A DNA stretch of 50,160 nucleotides from Robiginitomaculum sp. Lineage in GTDB: Bacteria > Pseudomonadota > Alphaproteobacteria > Caulobacterales > Maricaulaceae. Position numbers and translations under genes: made by a program. The DNA is taken from contig NVVV01000065.1 of the NCBI GenBank assembly GCA_002733495.1, positions 1 through 50,160 on the forward strand. The letters are read 5' to 3'. The notes under the pieces are model-generated. The model saw only the letters and a list, made by a program, of their open reading frames with translations. It ran no database searches and had not been told where the DNA came from. Below are positions 9,909 through 17,335 of the stretch, piece by piece (position 1 is the stretch's first letter; each line of letters starts with the position of its first letter).

Positions 9909-10325
9909 CTAACGACTACGCAAGAGCTCTAACGTCCGGCTCATCATGGCCCGACTGTTTTCTATGACACTGATATTGGCCTCAAACGTGCGTTGTGCCT
10001 CGCGCATATCCATCATTTCAATCATGGAGTTTACATTCGGGTATTTCACAAACCCCTTGGCATCTGCTGCCGGGTGGCCCGGATCATAGACCGAGCGAAA
10101 TTTTGAAGGGTCTGGCATGGCCTTGCTCATCCGCACCAGGCGCGTGCCTGTGGCCCGGTCCAACTCCTCGGTAAAAATCGGCACCTTGCGACGATAAGGC
10201 TGACCATCAGGCCCGGTGGCCGTCGAGCCGGCATTGGCCACATTTTCTGCGATCACCCGCATACGCGCGCTTTGCGCCCGCATACCGGCGGCGGCAATTT
10301 TTAGTGCTGAAGACATATCCGTCAT
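9909..10325 (-). CDS. flgC: Flagellar basal-body rod protein FlgC
   Basis: A 138-residue proximal rod protein. It has the N-terminal rod-family motif ALKIAAAGMRAQSARMRVIAENVANAGST and the C-terminal V-KYPNVNSMIEMMDMREAQRTFEANI helix shared by FlgC, FlgF and FlgG. Start ATG 10325 follows GCAGGAATAGG. It lies between flgB (19 bases) and fliE (11 bases) on the minus strand. The length and both termini are normal for FlgC. Confidence 0.97.
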   Translation of the reverse strand: MTDMSSALKIAAAGMRAQSARMRVIAENVANAGSTATGPDGQPYRRKVPIFTEELDRATGTRLVRMSKAMPDPSKFRSVYDPGHPAADAKGFVKYPNVNSMIEMMDMREAQRTFEANISVIENSRAMMSRTLELLRSR

Positions 10326-10344
10326 GACATAACCCTATTCCTGC

Positions 10345-10779
10345 CTAGCGGCCCGGCCTGGAAATCGCCAGGCGCAGCAAACTCATACTTTTTTCATAAA
10401 GACCAGCGGCGGCCTCGTAGCGCATGCGCGTTTCGGCAACCCGCATAACCTGTTCTTCCAGCACCACGGAATTGCCGTTCAGTGTGGTTTCCGAATCCGG
10501 CCGGGAAATAATTTTGTACTTTGCCGCGCCTGCGCCTGCGCCGCTGCGCCGGATATGCCCCGGCTCACTAACCTGCATGGCCAAACGCCCACTTTGGGTA
10601 CCTTTGCCCTGAAGGGAATTGGCCAGCAGGCGGTTAAAGCTTTTATTGTCAACATCCTTGGCTTCATAGCCCGGCGTATTGGCATTGGCGATGTTGCGCG
10701 CCAGCACTTTCTGGCGCTCGCCCAACATGGCCATTGTGCCACGCAGTACACCAAAAACCGCAATTTTATTCAGGCCCAT
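10345..10779 (-). CDS. flgB: Flagellar basal-body rod protein FlgB
   Basis: A 144-residue proximal rod protein, first of the flgB-flgC-fliE operon. Family features are the N-terminal LGERQKVLARNIANANTPGYEAKDVD motif and the late LNGNSVVLEEQVMRVAETRMRYEAAAGLYEKSMSLLR helix. I prefer the ATG at 10779, seven bases after AGAGG; a GTG two codons upstream (10785) is possible. A TTAACCAT half-site of the CtrA type lies about 36 bases before the start. No sigma-54 promoter with correct spacing was found here. Confidence 0.96.
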   Translation of the reverse strand: MGLNKIAVFGVLRGTMAMLGERQKVLARNIANANTPGYEAKDVDNKSFNRLLANSLQGKGTQSGRLAMQVSEPGHIRRSGAGAGAAKYKIISRPDSETTLNGNSVVLEEQVMRVAETRMRYEAAAGLYEKSMSLLRLAISRPGR

Positions 10780-10814
10780 TTGCACACCTCTTCACCGCTC
10801 AGAGTACCAGACTT

Positions 10815-10822
10815 ATGGTTAA
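10815..10822 (-). promoter_or_regulatory. Putative CtrA half-site upstream of flgB
   Basis: The minus strand reads TTAACCAT, identical to the CtrA half-site described in Caulobacter. It sits 36 bases upstream of the flgB ATG. The second half is absent (TTAA-N7-TCTG), so this is a half-site only. Confidence 0.45.
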
Positions 10823-10852
10823 TGGATGGTGAAAATTTGGTTCGTATAGCGC

Positions 10853-11398
10853 TTAGAATGCGCTGTCCGGCTCCTGTAAAAACTGCTCTTCCTTTGCGGT
10901 GCTGGCACGACCCAGCGCGGCATTGCGATGTGGGTAGCGTCCAAAGCGGTCAATAACAGCCTTGTGCGCTATGGCGAAGCGATAATTATCTTCCAGTCCC
11001 GGTATACTAAAAAGCATCAGGGAACGTTCCTGATCATCGGCATTTTCGCTGTGCATAAAAGGCATATAAAAAAATGCCTTTTGCGTAAGCGTGAGGCCTT
11101 TATCCTGCCCCGCTTCGAGGCCTGCTTTGCTTAACGCCAAAGCCAGAGCATCCGTTGCAAAAGCCCTGTGTGTGTTCCGAAACATGTTCCGCGGGAACTG
11201 GTCCAGCACAATAATGCGGGCGAGGGTGTCCACCGGCGCGGTGCTAACCGCCGGTTTCATCGCCGCCAGTTTCTCATACAAGGTGCCAAAACGCGCAGTA
11301 ATGTTAGCATCAATATGCGCGTTACAGACAAACCAGTATTTGGGCTTCATCTCATCAAACCAGTACTGGATGACCGATTCCAAACTGGGTTTACCCAT
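10853..11398 (-). CDS. DUF924 family protein
   Basis: A 181-residue alpha-helical protein of the DUF924 family, which has a TPR-like fold and no assigned function. Family landmarks are VIQYWFDEMKPKYWFV, the invariant LARIIVLDQFPRNMFRNTHRAFATDALAL block, FFYMPFMHSENADDQERS and the C-terminal IDRFGRYPHRNAALGR. I choose the ATG at 11398 because GGGGACGG stands six bases before it; a start at 11434 would add 12 unconserved residues. The gene separates flgB from fliO and shares a 110-base divergent region with fliO that contains a CtrA-type box. Confidence 0.92.
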   Translation of the reverse strand: MGKPSLESVIQYWFDEMKPKYWFVCNAHIDANITARFGTLYEKLAAMKPAVSTAPVDTLARIIVLDQFPRNMFRNTHRAFATDALALALSKAGLEAGQDKGLTLTQKAFFYMPFMHSENADDQERSLMLFSIPGLEDNYRFAIAHKAVIDRFGRYPHRNAALGRASTAKEEQFLQEPDSAF

Positions 11399-11443
11399 TA
11401 GCCCGTCCCCAATGCACGTATTATTGTGCGCCATACTTTATGC

Positions 11444-11459
11444 TTAACGGAACCTTAAC
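11444..11459 (+). promoter_or_regulatory. Putative CtrA box upstream of fliO-fliP
   Basis: TTAA-CGGAACC-TTAAC fits the full CtrA consensus TTAA-N7-TTAAC exactly. It is 50 bases upstream of the fliO ATG, and a possible -10 element (TATCTG) lies about 24 bases after it. Caulobacter fliOP is a CtrA-controlled class II flagellar operon, so the placement fits. It also lies upstream of the divergent DUF924 gene. Confidence 0.75.
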
Positions 11460-11508
11460 ACCGCCAGCGCAACAGTCACCCCCTATCTGTTTGTGCAAGG
11501 ACGCGGGC

Positions 11509-11823
11509 ATGGATTTATTTGATACGGGCCGTTATCTGGCTGGTTTGTTCTTTACGCTGGGCCTGATTTTCGGGCTCTGGTATCTGCTGCGCCGCTATGC
11601 CCCCGGCATGGTGCGCGGGGCCCCGATCAGCAATGAGAAAACCCTTTTTGTGAAAGAAATTTTGCAACTGGACCCCCGGCGGCGCGTCGTGGTGGTCAAT
11701 AGCGGTGAGCGCGAGCATATCCTGCTGCTGGGCCTGACCGGCGACATGTTGATTGAAAGCCGCAATGCGGCCCCATCAGTTCAGGGTACGCCAGATGTTC
11801 CCAAGATAGAGGCCACATCATGA
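11509..11823 (+). CDS. fliO: Flagellar biosynthesis protein FliO
   Basis: A 104-residue FliO-like protein. It starts at ATG 11509 behind AAGGACG, has one membrane helix (about 9-27, YLAGLFFTLGLIFGLWYLLR), and then the family's cytoplasmic domain with the pattern LFVKEILQLDPRRRVVVVNSGEREHILLLG. FliO assists assembly of the FliP ring of the flagellar export gate. The stop overlaps the fliP start in ATGA. It is shorter than enterobacterial FliO, as is usual in alphaproteobacteria. Confidence 0.9.
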   Translation: MDLFDTGRYLAGLFFTLGLIFGLWYLLRRYAPGMVRGAPISNEKTLFVKEILQLDPRRRVVVVNSGEREHILLLGLTGDMLIESRNAAPSVQGTPDVPKIEATS

Positions 11824-12563
11824 AGGTGCCTATCAAAGCCCTGTTGATCGCCCTTTTAGGCCTTGGGATCGCCGTCGTGCTTGCTGACCCGGCAATGGCG
11901 CAATCGGTGACAATAGATGCAGGCGGCGAAGGGGCGCTGACCAACCGCGTTTTGCAACTGATCGCGCTTCTTACCATCCTCTCATTGGCACCCTCCATTG
12001 TCATTATGACGACCAGTTTTGTGCGCATTGTGGTGGTACTCTCTTTGTTGCGTACCGCCTCTGGCCTGCAACAGGCCCCACCCAATATGGTGCTGACCTC
12101 GCTGGCGATTTTCCTGACTGCCTTCATTATGGCCCCGGTATTTCAGCAAAGTTATGACGACGGCATCGTGCCATTGATGAACCAGGAGATTGAGCTGACA
12201 GACGCCTTTACCAAAAGCGCTGCCCCGATCAAGACGTTCATGCTGTCCCAGACCCGCGAAGAAGACCTTGGTTTGTTTCTGGGCCTTAGCAATTCGCCCA
12301 TCCCGGCCACTGCCGAAGATACGCCCCTGAACATTGTCGCCCCGGCCTTTATGATTTCCGAATTACGCCGGGCGTTCGAGATCGGCTTTTTGTACTTCAT
12401 TCCGTTTTTGATCATTGATCTGGTGGTCTCCAGCATCTTGATGTCCATGGGGATGATGATGCTGCCGCCGGTGATTATCTCGCTGCCGTTCAAGCTGATT
12501 TTCTTTGTGCTGGTCGATGGCTGGCGTCTGGTGGTCGGCAGCCTGGTGCAGAGTTTTAACTGA
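11820..12563 (+). CDS. fliP: Flagellar export gate protein FliP
   Basis: A 247-residue FliP with a cleavable signal sequence (to about residue 28, ending PAMAQS). The conserved first block APSIVIMTTSFVRIVVVLSLLRTASGLQQ, the MLSQTREEDLGLFL region and the C-terminal FKLIFFVLVDGWRLVVGSLV are complete. FliP forms the pentameric core of the flagellar type III export gate with FliQ and FliR, which are not in this window. It is coupled to fliO by a 4-base overlap. Unlike many bacteria, fliQ and fliR do not follow. Confidence 0.98.
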   Translation: MKVPIKALLIALLGLGIAVVLADPAMAQSVTIDAGGEGALTNRVLQLIALLTILSLAPSIVIMTTSFVRIVVVLSLLRTASGLQQAPPNMVLTSLAIFLTAFIMAPVFQQSYDDGIVPLMNQEIELTDAFTKSAAPIKTFMLSQTREEDLGLFLGLSNSPIPATAEDTPLNIVAPAFMISELRRAFEIGFLYFIPFLIIDLVVSSILMSMGMMMLPPVIISLPFKLIFFVLVDGWRLVVGSLVQSFN

Positions 12564-12629
12564 TAATCTTCCTTTGACTTGATGAACAGCGCCCCGCATA
12601 ACGACGCAAATTTTTAGGTCACAGGATAA

Positions 12630-13913
12630 ATGGTTATGCGTACAATCAAGTTTACTCTTTTTGCTCTGCTTAGTGCCCTTCTGGTATCGTGCACAGCGCC
12701 CGCACAACCCGAAGCCAAAACCGAAGCGGTGCAAGCGGCACTCTCGAAAGAAGATCTGGCCCGGGCCGAGCGTCTGGATGCCTTTCTGGCCAGCCTGAAG
12801 GCCGAAGGTATTATGCCGGGGGCCTCAATGCTGGTCTATCGTCAGGGACGCGAGGTCTATTTTGGCGCCTTTGGTGATCAGGACCGTGAAGCGGCCACGC
12901 CCTTTACCCGCCAGACCATTGGCCGAATTTATTCCATGAGCAAACCCATCACCGGCGTTGCCCTGATGATGATGTTTGAAGACGGAAAATTTGCGCTGGA
13001 TGATCCCATTGCCAAATATATGCCAGAATATTCTAACCTGAAAGTTTATGCTGGTGAAGATGAAAACGGCGCGCCGGTTTTGCAGGACCTGGTCCGCCCG
13101 GTGACCATTCGCGATTTAATGCGCCACACCGCTGGCATGACCTATGGGGTTTTTGGCGACACCCCTGTTGACCGCATTTACCGCAAGGAAAACCTGCTGA
13201 GTTATGATGCCGACAATGCCGCGTTTAGCCAGGGTTTGGGCAAGGCCCCTTTGCTCTATCAACCGGGCACCCACTGGCATTACAGTGTCGCCGTGGATGT
13301 GCAGGGTCGTCTGATTGAAGTGCTTTCCGGGCAGAGCCTTGGTGAATATTTACAGAGCCGGATTTTCGCACCGCTGGCCATGAAGGACACCGGCTTTACC
13401 GTACGGGACGGCGAACAGGGGCGTCTTGGTGCGCTTTATCAACTAACCAAAGAGGGCATCAAGCACCTAGATGACACGCCGCCTTTTTTGGCTGACCAGC
13501 CTTTCCTGACTGACATGGCCTTTGAAAGTGGTGGCGGCGGTCTGGTTTCAACCATTGATGATTATATGCGTTTTGCCCTGATGCTTCAAAACGAAGGCAC
13601 GCTGGACGGTGCCCGGATTATCAAGCCAGAAACCCTAGCCCTGATGACCTCTGACCAGATGAGCGATATTGAACGGGGCGAACTGGGTGCCGCCCAAACC
13701 TTTGGTCTGGATTTTGCTATTCGCACCAAGGGCACTGACGGACTGGCGGTTCCCCCCGGCTCGTTTTACTGGGGCGGCATGGCCGGTACGTATTTCTTTG
13801 TTGATCCGACCAATGATATGACTGTGGTTCTGTTTGATCAGGTGGTGGGCAGCGGGGCCATTAAGCTGCGCGACCGTATGGCCAACGCCCTTTTCCCAGT
13901 GCCCACAGAATAA
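12630..13913 (+). CDS. Beta-lactamase-fold serine hydrolase lipoprotein (class C / EstB-like)
   Basis: A 427-residue protein with a lipoprotein signal (lipobox LVSC, C21) and a Beta-lactamase (PF00144) domain. The catalytic S102-x-x-K105 lies in IYSMSKPITG and the tyrosine motif Y218-S-V in HWHYSVAVD. The C-terminal third box reads YFFVDPTNDMTVVLFDQ after WGGMAGTYF. This set is typical of esterases and transpeptidase-like enzymes rather than true cephalosporinases, so I do not call resistance. It is probably anchored in the outer or inner membrane facing the periplasm. The gene follows fliP by 66 bases but is functionally unrelated. Confidence 0.9.
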   Translation: MVMRTIKFTLFALLSALLVSCTAPAQPEAKTEAVQAALSKEDLARAERLDAFLASLKAEGIMPGASMLVYRQGREVYFGAFGDQDREAATPFTRQTIGRIYSMSKPITGVALMMMFEDGKFALDDPIAKYMPEYSNLKVYAGEDENGAPVLQDLVRPVTIRDLMRHTAGMTYGVFGDTPVDRIYRKENLLSYDADNAAFSQGLGKAPLLYQPGTHWHYSVAVDVQGRLIEVLSGQSLGEYLQSRIFAPLAMKDTGFTVRDGEQGRLGALYQLTKEGIKHLDDTPPFLADQPFLTDMAFESGGGGLVSTIDDYMRFALMLQNEGTLDGARIIKPETLALMTSDQMSDIERGELGAAQTFGLDFAIRTKGTDGLAVPPGSFYWGGMAGTYFFVDPTNDMTVVLFDQVVGSGAIKLRDRMANALFPVPTE

Positions 13914-13914
13914 A

Positions 13915-13979
13915 CGGCTGCGTCCCGGGGAAGGGTAGGCCAGAAGCCTGGCCAACGCAGCCGCCGGGCCAAAGGCCCG
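13915..13979. terminator. Stacked hairpins between convergent genes
   Basis: After the lipoprotein stop there is an outer pair CGGCTGCGT/ACGCAGCCG (13915-13923 with 13955-13963) enclosing GGCCA/TGGCC (13938-13942 with 13949-13953). It is followed by CGGGCC-AAA-GGCCCG (13965-13979), which abuts the methyltransferase stop. There is no U tract on either strand. The place between two converging genes suggests a bidirectional stop or 3' end stabiliser. Confidence 0.5.
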
Positions 13980-14810
13980 CTATGACCGTTTGCGGGCTAT
14001 CATAATCACCGGGGCCATACGCCCTGCGTTTAGGTTTTTCATAGTGTTACGGATCTTCAACGGTGCCTCTGCCCCCATAACAACATGCACACCCAGCGGC
14101 GGTGGGGCCGCCGCAGCATCAGGCGATATATTTTGAAAAAATGCCCTTGCCGTCTCGCCATGATCTTCTTCATGGATCAGATCAAAACGGGCATTGTCCA
14201 ACAAGCTGCGCATCTCTTTTGGGCTTTTCAGAAAACTGGTGGCGGCACTTGTCGCCCAGGGCGCGGGATATTCAAGCGCCTCGTCATTGGTGCGCATGAC
14301 ATCATAAATGGCCAGTATTGCCCCAGGTTTTAGCACCCTTGCCGCCTCATCATATAACGCCACGCGGTCTTCAATATTCATCGCCACATGCAAGGTGATG
14401 GCCCCATCAAAGGTTTCATCCTCAAAGGACATCTCACAGGCATTGGCAATTTTGAAAAATAGCCGCTGATCCATTTGGCAACGCGTCGTCAATTCCTTGG
14501 CAAGGTCTATATATTCCGGCGTTAGATCAATGCCGGTAACGGTGCATCCGGTTTCGCGAACCAGCGTGCGCGCCGCGCCGCCAATACCGCAACCGATATC
14601 CAGAATGTGGTCTTCTGCCGCAATATTCATTTGCGCGAGAATACGCAAGGTCATTTCCCGCCCGCCAATATGAAACTCATCCACCTGGGTTAAATCCGCA
14701 GCCCTGATGGCGTGAGGGTCCAGCCCGGCAGCACGCAAACCTGCGTCGATACGCTCCAGCAGGCCACCATCCTGATAATGGCGAACTATGTTTTCATTTT
14801 GAGTTTTCAT
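13980..14810 (-). CDS. Class I SAM-dependent methyltransferase
   Basis: A 276-residue methyltransferase. Motif I is ILDIGCGIGGAARTL (about residues 69-83), followed by the acidic TVTGIDLTPEYIDLAKEL, and post-motifs FDGAITLHVAMNIEDRVALYDEAARVLKPGAILAIYDVM. The arrangement resembles the Methyltransf_11 group that includes sarcosine/dimethylglycine and tocopherol-type methyltransferases, but the substrate cannot be inferred. It is 10 bases downstream of the MAPEG gene and surely cotranscribed with it, under the likely control of the divergent HxlR regulator. That suggests an inducible small-molecule modification or detoxification role. Confidence 0.9.
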   Translation of the reverse strand: MKTQNENIVRHYQDGGLLERIDAGLRAAGLDPHAIRAADLTQVDEFHIGGREMTLRILAQMNIAAEDHILDIGCGIGGAARTLVRETGCTVTGIDLTPEYIDLAKELTTRCQMDQRLFFKIANACEMSFEDETFDGAITLHVAMNIEDRVALYDEAARVLKPGAILAIYDVMRTNDEALEYPAPWATSAATSFLKSPKEMRSLLDNARFDLIHEEDHGETARAFFQNISPDAAAAPPPLGVHVVMGAEAPLKIRNTMKNLNAGRMAPVIMIARKRS

Positions 14811-14820
14811 ATCGTTGCTC

Positions 14821-15228
14821 TCAGTTAAAGGCCGGGGTCATAACCTGCCAGGCCATGGCCAGTGTGGCATATAGCCCGACAAAGTAGGATATTGTGCGTA
14901 AAAAAGGTGCTTTCGTTATCGTCATGGGCCAGTGCAACAGGCGCGCCCAGAAAAACACCTGTGCCCACAGGGCCGTAACGGCATTGCCACTATCTGTGAT
15001 GACCACAGCCACCGCAATGGGCACAAATAAAGTCAAATTCTCTAATGAATTCATATGCGCCCGATAGGCCCTGTGCGCCCAGGCTGCATCAAACGGCGCG
15101 TCACCAGGCAAGGGGTTAAGGAACACCTGAACAAGCCCAATTTTGCCTATTCTATAGACTGCATAGGGGATGACCTGCAATGCCGTCAGTACGACAACCA
15201 AAACCAGCCAAAAAATTTCCGGGGTCAT
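14821..15228 (-). CDS. MAPEG family membrane protein
   Basis: A 135-residue protein with four membrane helices. The MAPEG signature region is seen as AHRAYRAHMNSLENLTLFVPIAV, with the conserved R-A-x-x-N-x-x-E core. MAPEG proteins include membrane glutathione transferases and eicosanoid enzymes; bacterial members are mostly of unknown substrate. It is the first gene of a two-gene unit with the methyltransferase, divergent from hxlR, and two palindromic operators lie in the shared promoter region. Confidence 0.92.
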   Translation of the reverse strand: MTPEIFWLVLVVVLTALQVIPYAVYRIGKIGLVQVFLNPLPGDAPFDAAWAHRAYRAHMNSLENLTLFVPIAVAVVITDSGNAVTALWAQVFFWARLLHWPMTITKAPFLRTISYFVGLYATLAMAWQVMTPAFN

Positions 15229-15274
15229 GAGCTTTCCTGTATCATAAAGGGTAATAACGATTCTCGCCTCTTTT

Positions 15275-15293
15275 AACTTGCGTTTTGCAAGCT
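15275..15293. promoter_or_regulatory. Putative HxlR operator 1
   Basis: A palindrome with arms AACTTGC and GCAAGCT around GTTTT. A close copy lies 38 bases to the right (centre to centre). Both stand between the divergent MAPEG and HxlR genes, where HxlR-type regulators normally bind. Confidence 0.65.
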
Positions 15294-15312
15294 ATATAGC
15301 GTTATATCCGTT

Positions 15313-15331
15313 AACTTGTATATTGCAAGTT
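15313..15331. promoter_or_regulatory. Putative HxlR operator 2
   Basis: The palindrome AACTTG-TATATT-GCAAGTT shares the ACTTG/CAAGT arms with operator 1. It lies 19 bases before the hxlR ATG, so binding would cover the hxlR promoter and give autoregulation. Operator 1 is nearer the MAPEG promoter. Confidence 0.65.
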
Positions 15332-15349
15332 ATTTTTTTAGGGTCCATC

Positions 15350-15799
15350 ATGACCACTTCTGATGAGGATGAAGGCCCACGCTGCTTTGTACCCAAGCGT
15401 GATACAGGCTGCCCGATTGCCTTTGCGCTGGATCATTTTGGCGATAAATGGAGTTTGATTATTATTCGCGACCTTCTGATGCGGGGGCACGAAACCTATG
15501 GCCAGTTTCTGCAAGGCGATGAACGCATCGCCACAAACATCCTGGCAAACCGACTAAAGCATCTTGAAGAGGCGGGGCTGGTCCACAAACAGCAAAACGC
15601 CAAAAACAGGCGCAGCAATGTCTATGGCCTGACGCAAAAGGGGCTGGCACTGGCCCCGCTCATGCTGGAACTGGTGCGCTGGAGCGCGAGTTATGACCCC
15701 AATACCAAAGCCAACCCACAAATTGTGGCGCGCATCACCTCAGACCGCGAGGGCCTGATTAAAGAGATTGTACAAAAGAGAGGCGGCAAAGACGGCTGA
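15350..15799 (+). CDS. HxlR-family transcriptional regulator
   Basis: A 149-residue winged-helix regulator of the HxlR (DUF24) family, starting at ATG 15350. The family core is clear: CPIAFALDHFGDKWSLIIIRDLLM (helix 1-2), FLQGDERIATNILANRLKHLEEAGLV (recognition helix and wing) and the C-terminal YGLTQKGLALAPLMLELVRW. Cysteines at about C11 and C20 precede the first helix; in some members such a cysteine senses electrophiles. It is divergent from the MAPEG/methyltransferase pair, with two matching palindromes between them, so it most likely represses that pair and itself. Confidence 0.93.
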   Translation: MTTSDEDEGPRCFVPKRDTGCPIAFALDHFGDKWSLIIIRDLLMRGHETYGQFLQGDERIATNILANRLKHLEEAGLVHKQQNAKNRRSNVYGLTQKGLALAPLMLELVRWSASYDPNTKANPQIVARITSDREGLIKEIVQKRGGKDG

Positions 15800-15810
15800 T
15801 CATCTATTGG

Positions 15811-17184
15811 CTAGACGTCTTTCAGAAGGGCATCCAGGCATTCAACAACCTTAACCGAGGCCGCTTCCATGGCGATCACTTCGGCCTGTGCACCATCCCG
15901 ATCACCAGCGGCAAATCGCGCTGCGGCCCGACGACCATGATCATGCACATCCTTATGTGGCCCAACCAGCGCCCCAAAGGCCGGGTTGGAACGAGCGGCA
16001 GCATCGTCGGTGCCGTCATACCATTTGCCGAGGCGGCAGGAATGGTGATCGCTTAATTCATCTTCGGTCAAATTATTTAGACCAACCAGCATTTCGGATA
16101 GGTTCTTCTTCCACAAGAAGTGATCTGACTTGGCCCGCTGGCGCACAAACCCCTGAATGTCACGGCCATCCAGTAGGGCGAATTGCGCATTGACCAACCC
16201 TTCCGAAGCTCCCACGGCGGTGATCACATCATTGGCATGGTTCGAGGCCGCATCGGCATAGCCAGCGACGGTGTTTACGTTTTCTGATAGCTCGTTTGTG
16301 GCTTCGGTCTGTTCGGCTAACACACCGGCAAGCTCGCTCATACGGGCAGCGTTGCTGCTAACCAGTCCCTCAACTTCGTTGACCTTATCGCTGACCTGCG
16401 ATGACAGCTCTTCGCCCTGATCCACGGCACCGCGCGCCTGGCTGACCGCTGTCAGCAATTCAGCCATATCGGCGCTAAGCTGTGAAATGTGTTTTTGAAT
16501 ATCCTCAGTCGCGGTTTGTGTCTGGCCGGAAAGCGCTTTGACTTCGCTGGCTACCACGGCAAAGCCTCGTCCGGCTTCCCCGGCACGCGCCGCCTCGATG
16601 GTGGCGTTTAGCGCCAGCAAATTGGTCTGACTGGCAATTGCTTCAATGCTGCCAACGAATTCACTAATCTGTTCTGCCGCTTTGGAAAGCACATTCACCC
16701 GCTCTTCCATTGACCCCATGGTCGTGGTGATTTCCTGACTAGCGCTTTGCATATCATTGATCGCATCGGCGCTTTCGCGACTTTTAACAGCCGCATTTTC
16801 CATTTCCTCGGATGAGGACTGCGCAGCGGTGCTGATCTGGCCAATGGAGGCATTCAGCTCCTCAATGGCGGCGGCCATATTGCTGGACCGATCATTCACT
16901 TCACGCACGCTGCCAGTGATCTTACTCACCGCCGCCATGGCGTCACTGGCCTGCATGGAAAAGGCCACCGAACGCTTCAGATCTTCTTCATCACGGCACG
17001 CAATCGCCTTAGCTATTTTTTCAAAAGCCGGCAACAGCCCCTCGGGTATTGTTGCCGCAAGATCAACCGTTTTGCCTGCGATCAATTGGTCTGCAATACG
17101 CTCCAGAATTTCGGGTTCTATACAGTTTTGCGATGCTCCATCTTCGGAAATTTTAACCATAGGCCGTGCGGAAAATTTAGACAT
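15811..17184 (-). CDS. Soluble methyl-accepting chemoreceptor with C-terminal CZB domain
   Basis: A 457-residue chemoreceptor without membrane helices or periplasmic domain. The signalling hairpin tip is intact (about 185-225: [36 protein letters not shown]). The C-terminal 100 residues form a CZB zinc-binding domain: [11 protein letters not shown], the [12 protein letters not shown] core with its H-x2-C-x-LGKWY motif, and [17 protein letters not shown] domains sense zinc and hypochlorous acid in other bacteria. Residues 1-75 have no known domain. No cheA, cheW or cheB genes lie near, so it is an orphan receptor signalling through a remote array, probably cytoplasmic. Confidence 0.93.
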   Translation of the reverse strand: MSKFSARPMVKISEDGASQNCIEPEILERIADQLIAGKTVDLAATIPEGLLPAFEKIAKAIACRDEEDLKRSVAFSMQASDAMAAVSKITGSVREVNDRSSNMAAAIEELNASIGQISTAAQSSSEEMENAAVKSRESADAINDMQSASQEITTTMGSMEERVNVLSKAAEQISEFVGSIEAIASQTNLLALNATIEAARAGEAGRGFAVVASEVKALSGQTQTATEDIQKHISQLSADMAELLTAVSQARGAVDQGEELSSQVSDKVNEVEGLVSSNAARMSELAGVLAEQTEATNELSENVNTVAGYADAASNHANDVITAVGASEGLVNAQFALLDGRDIQGFVRQRAKSDHFLWKKNLSEMLVGLNNLTEDELSDHHSCRLGKWYDGTDDAAARSNPAFGALVGPHKDVHDHGRRAAARFAAGDRDGAQAEVIAMEAASVKVVECLDALLKDV

Positions 17185-17278
17185 AGCGACTCACCATACA
17201 ATCATAAGAAAGTCCCAATTTCGCGCGTCAGGGTTACAGATTTACTAATTTATTTATCCAGCGCCTATGGTGGTACAT

Positions 17279-17312
17279 ATAAAAATGGCCGCCGGGTTTG
17301 CCCGACGGCCAG
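17279..17312 (-). terminator. Rho-independent terminator of the TonB-dependent receptor gene
   Basis: Read on the minus strand, GGCCGTCGGG-CAAA-CCCGGCGGCC forms a ten-pair stem with one G-T pair and is followed by ATTTTTATA. It lies 25 bases after the receptor stop. Stem, loop and U run are all typical. Confidence 0.85.
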
Positions 17313-17335
17313 CTCTTAATAATAAGGTTAGCGTG

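Noticed and set aside
10893..10915. TGGCACGACCCAGCG as a sigma-54 promoter
   Set aside because: It is inside the DUF924 coding region, points away from flgB, and the GG-GC spacing is 9 instead of 10.
12630..13913. Antibiotic-resistance beta-lactamase
   Set aside because: S-x-x-K is present, but the tyrosine motif is YSV rather than YxN and the lipoprotein looks like an EstB-type esterase; resistance cannot be claimed.
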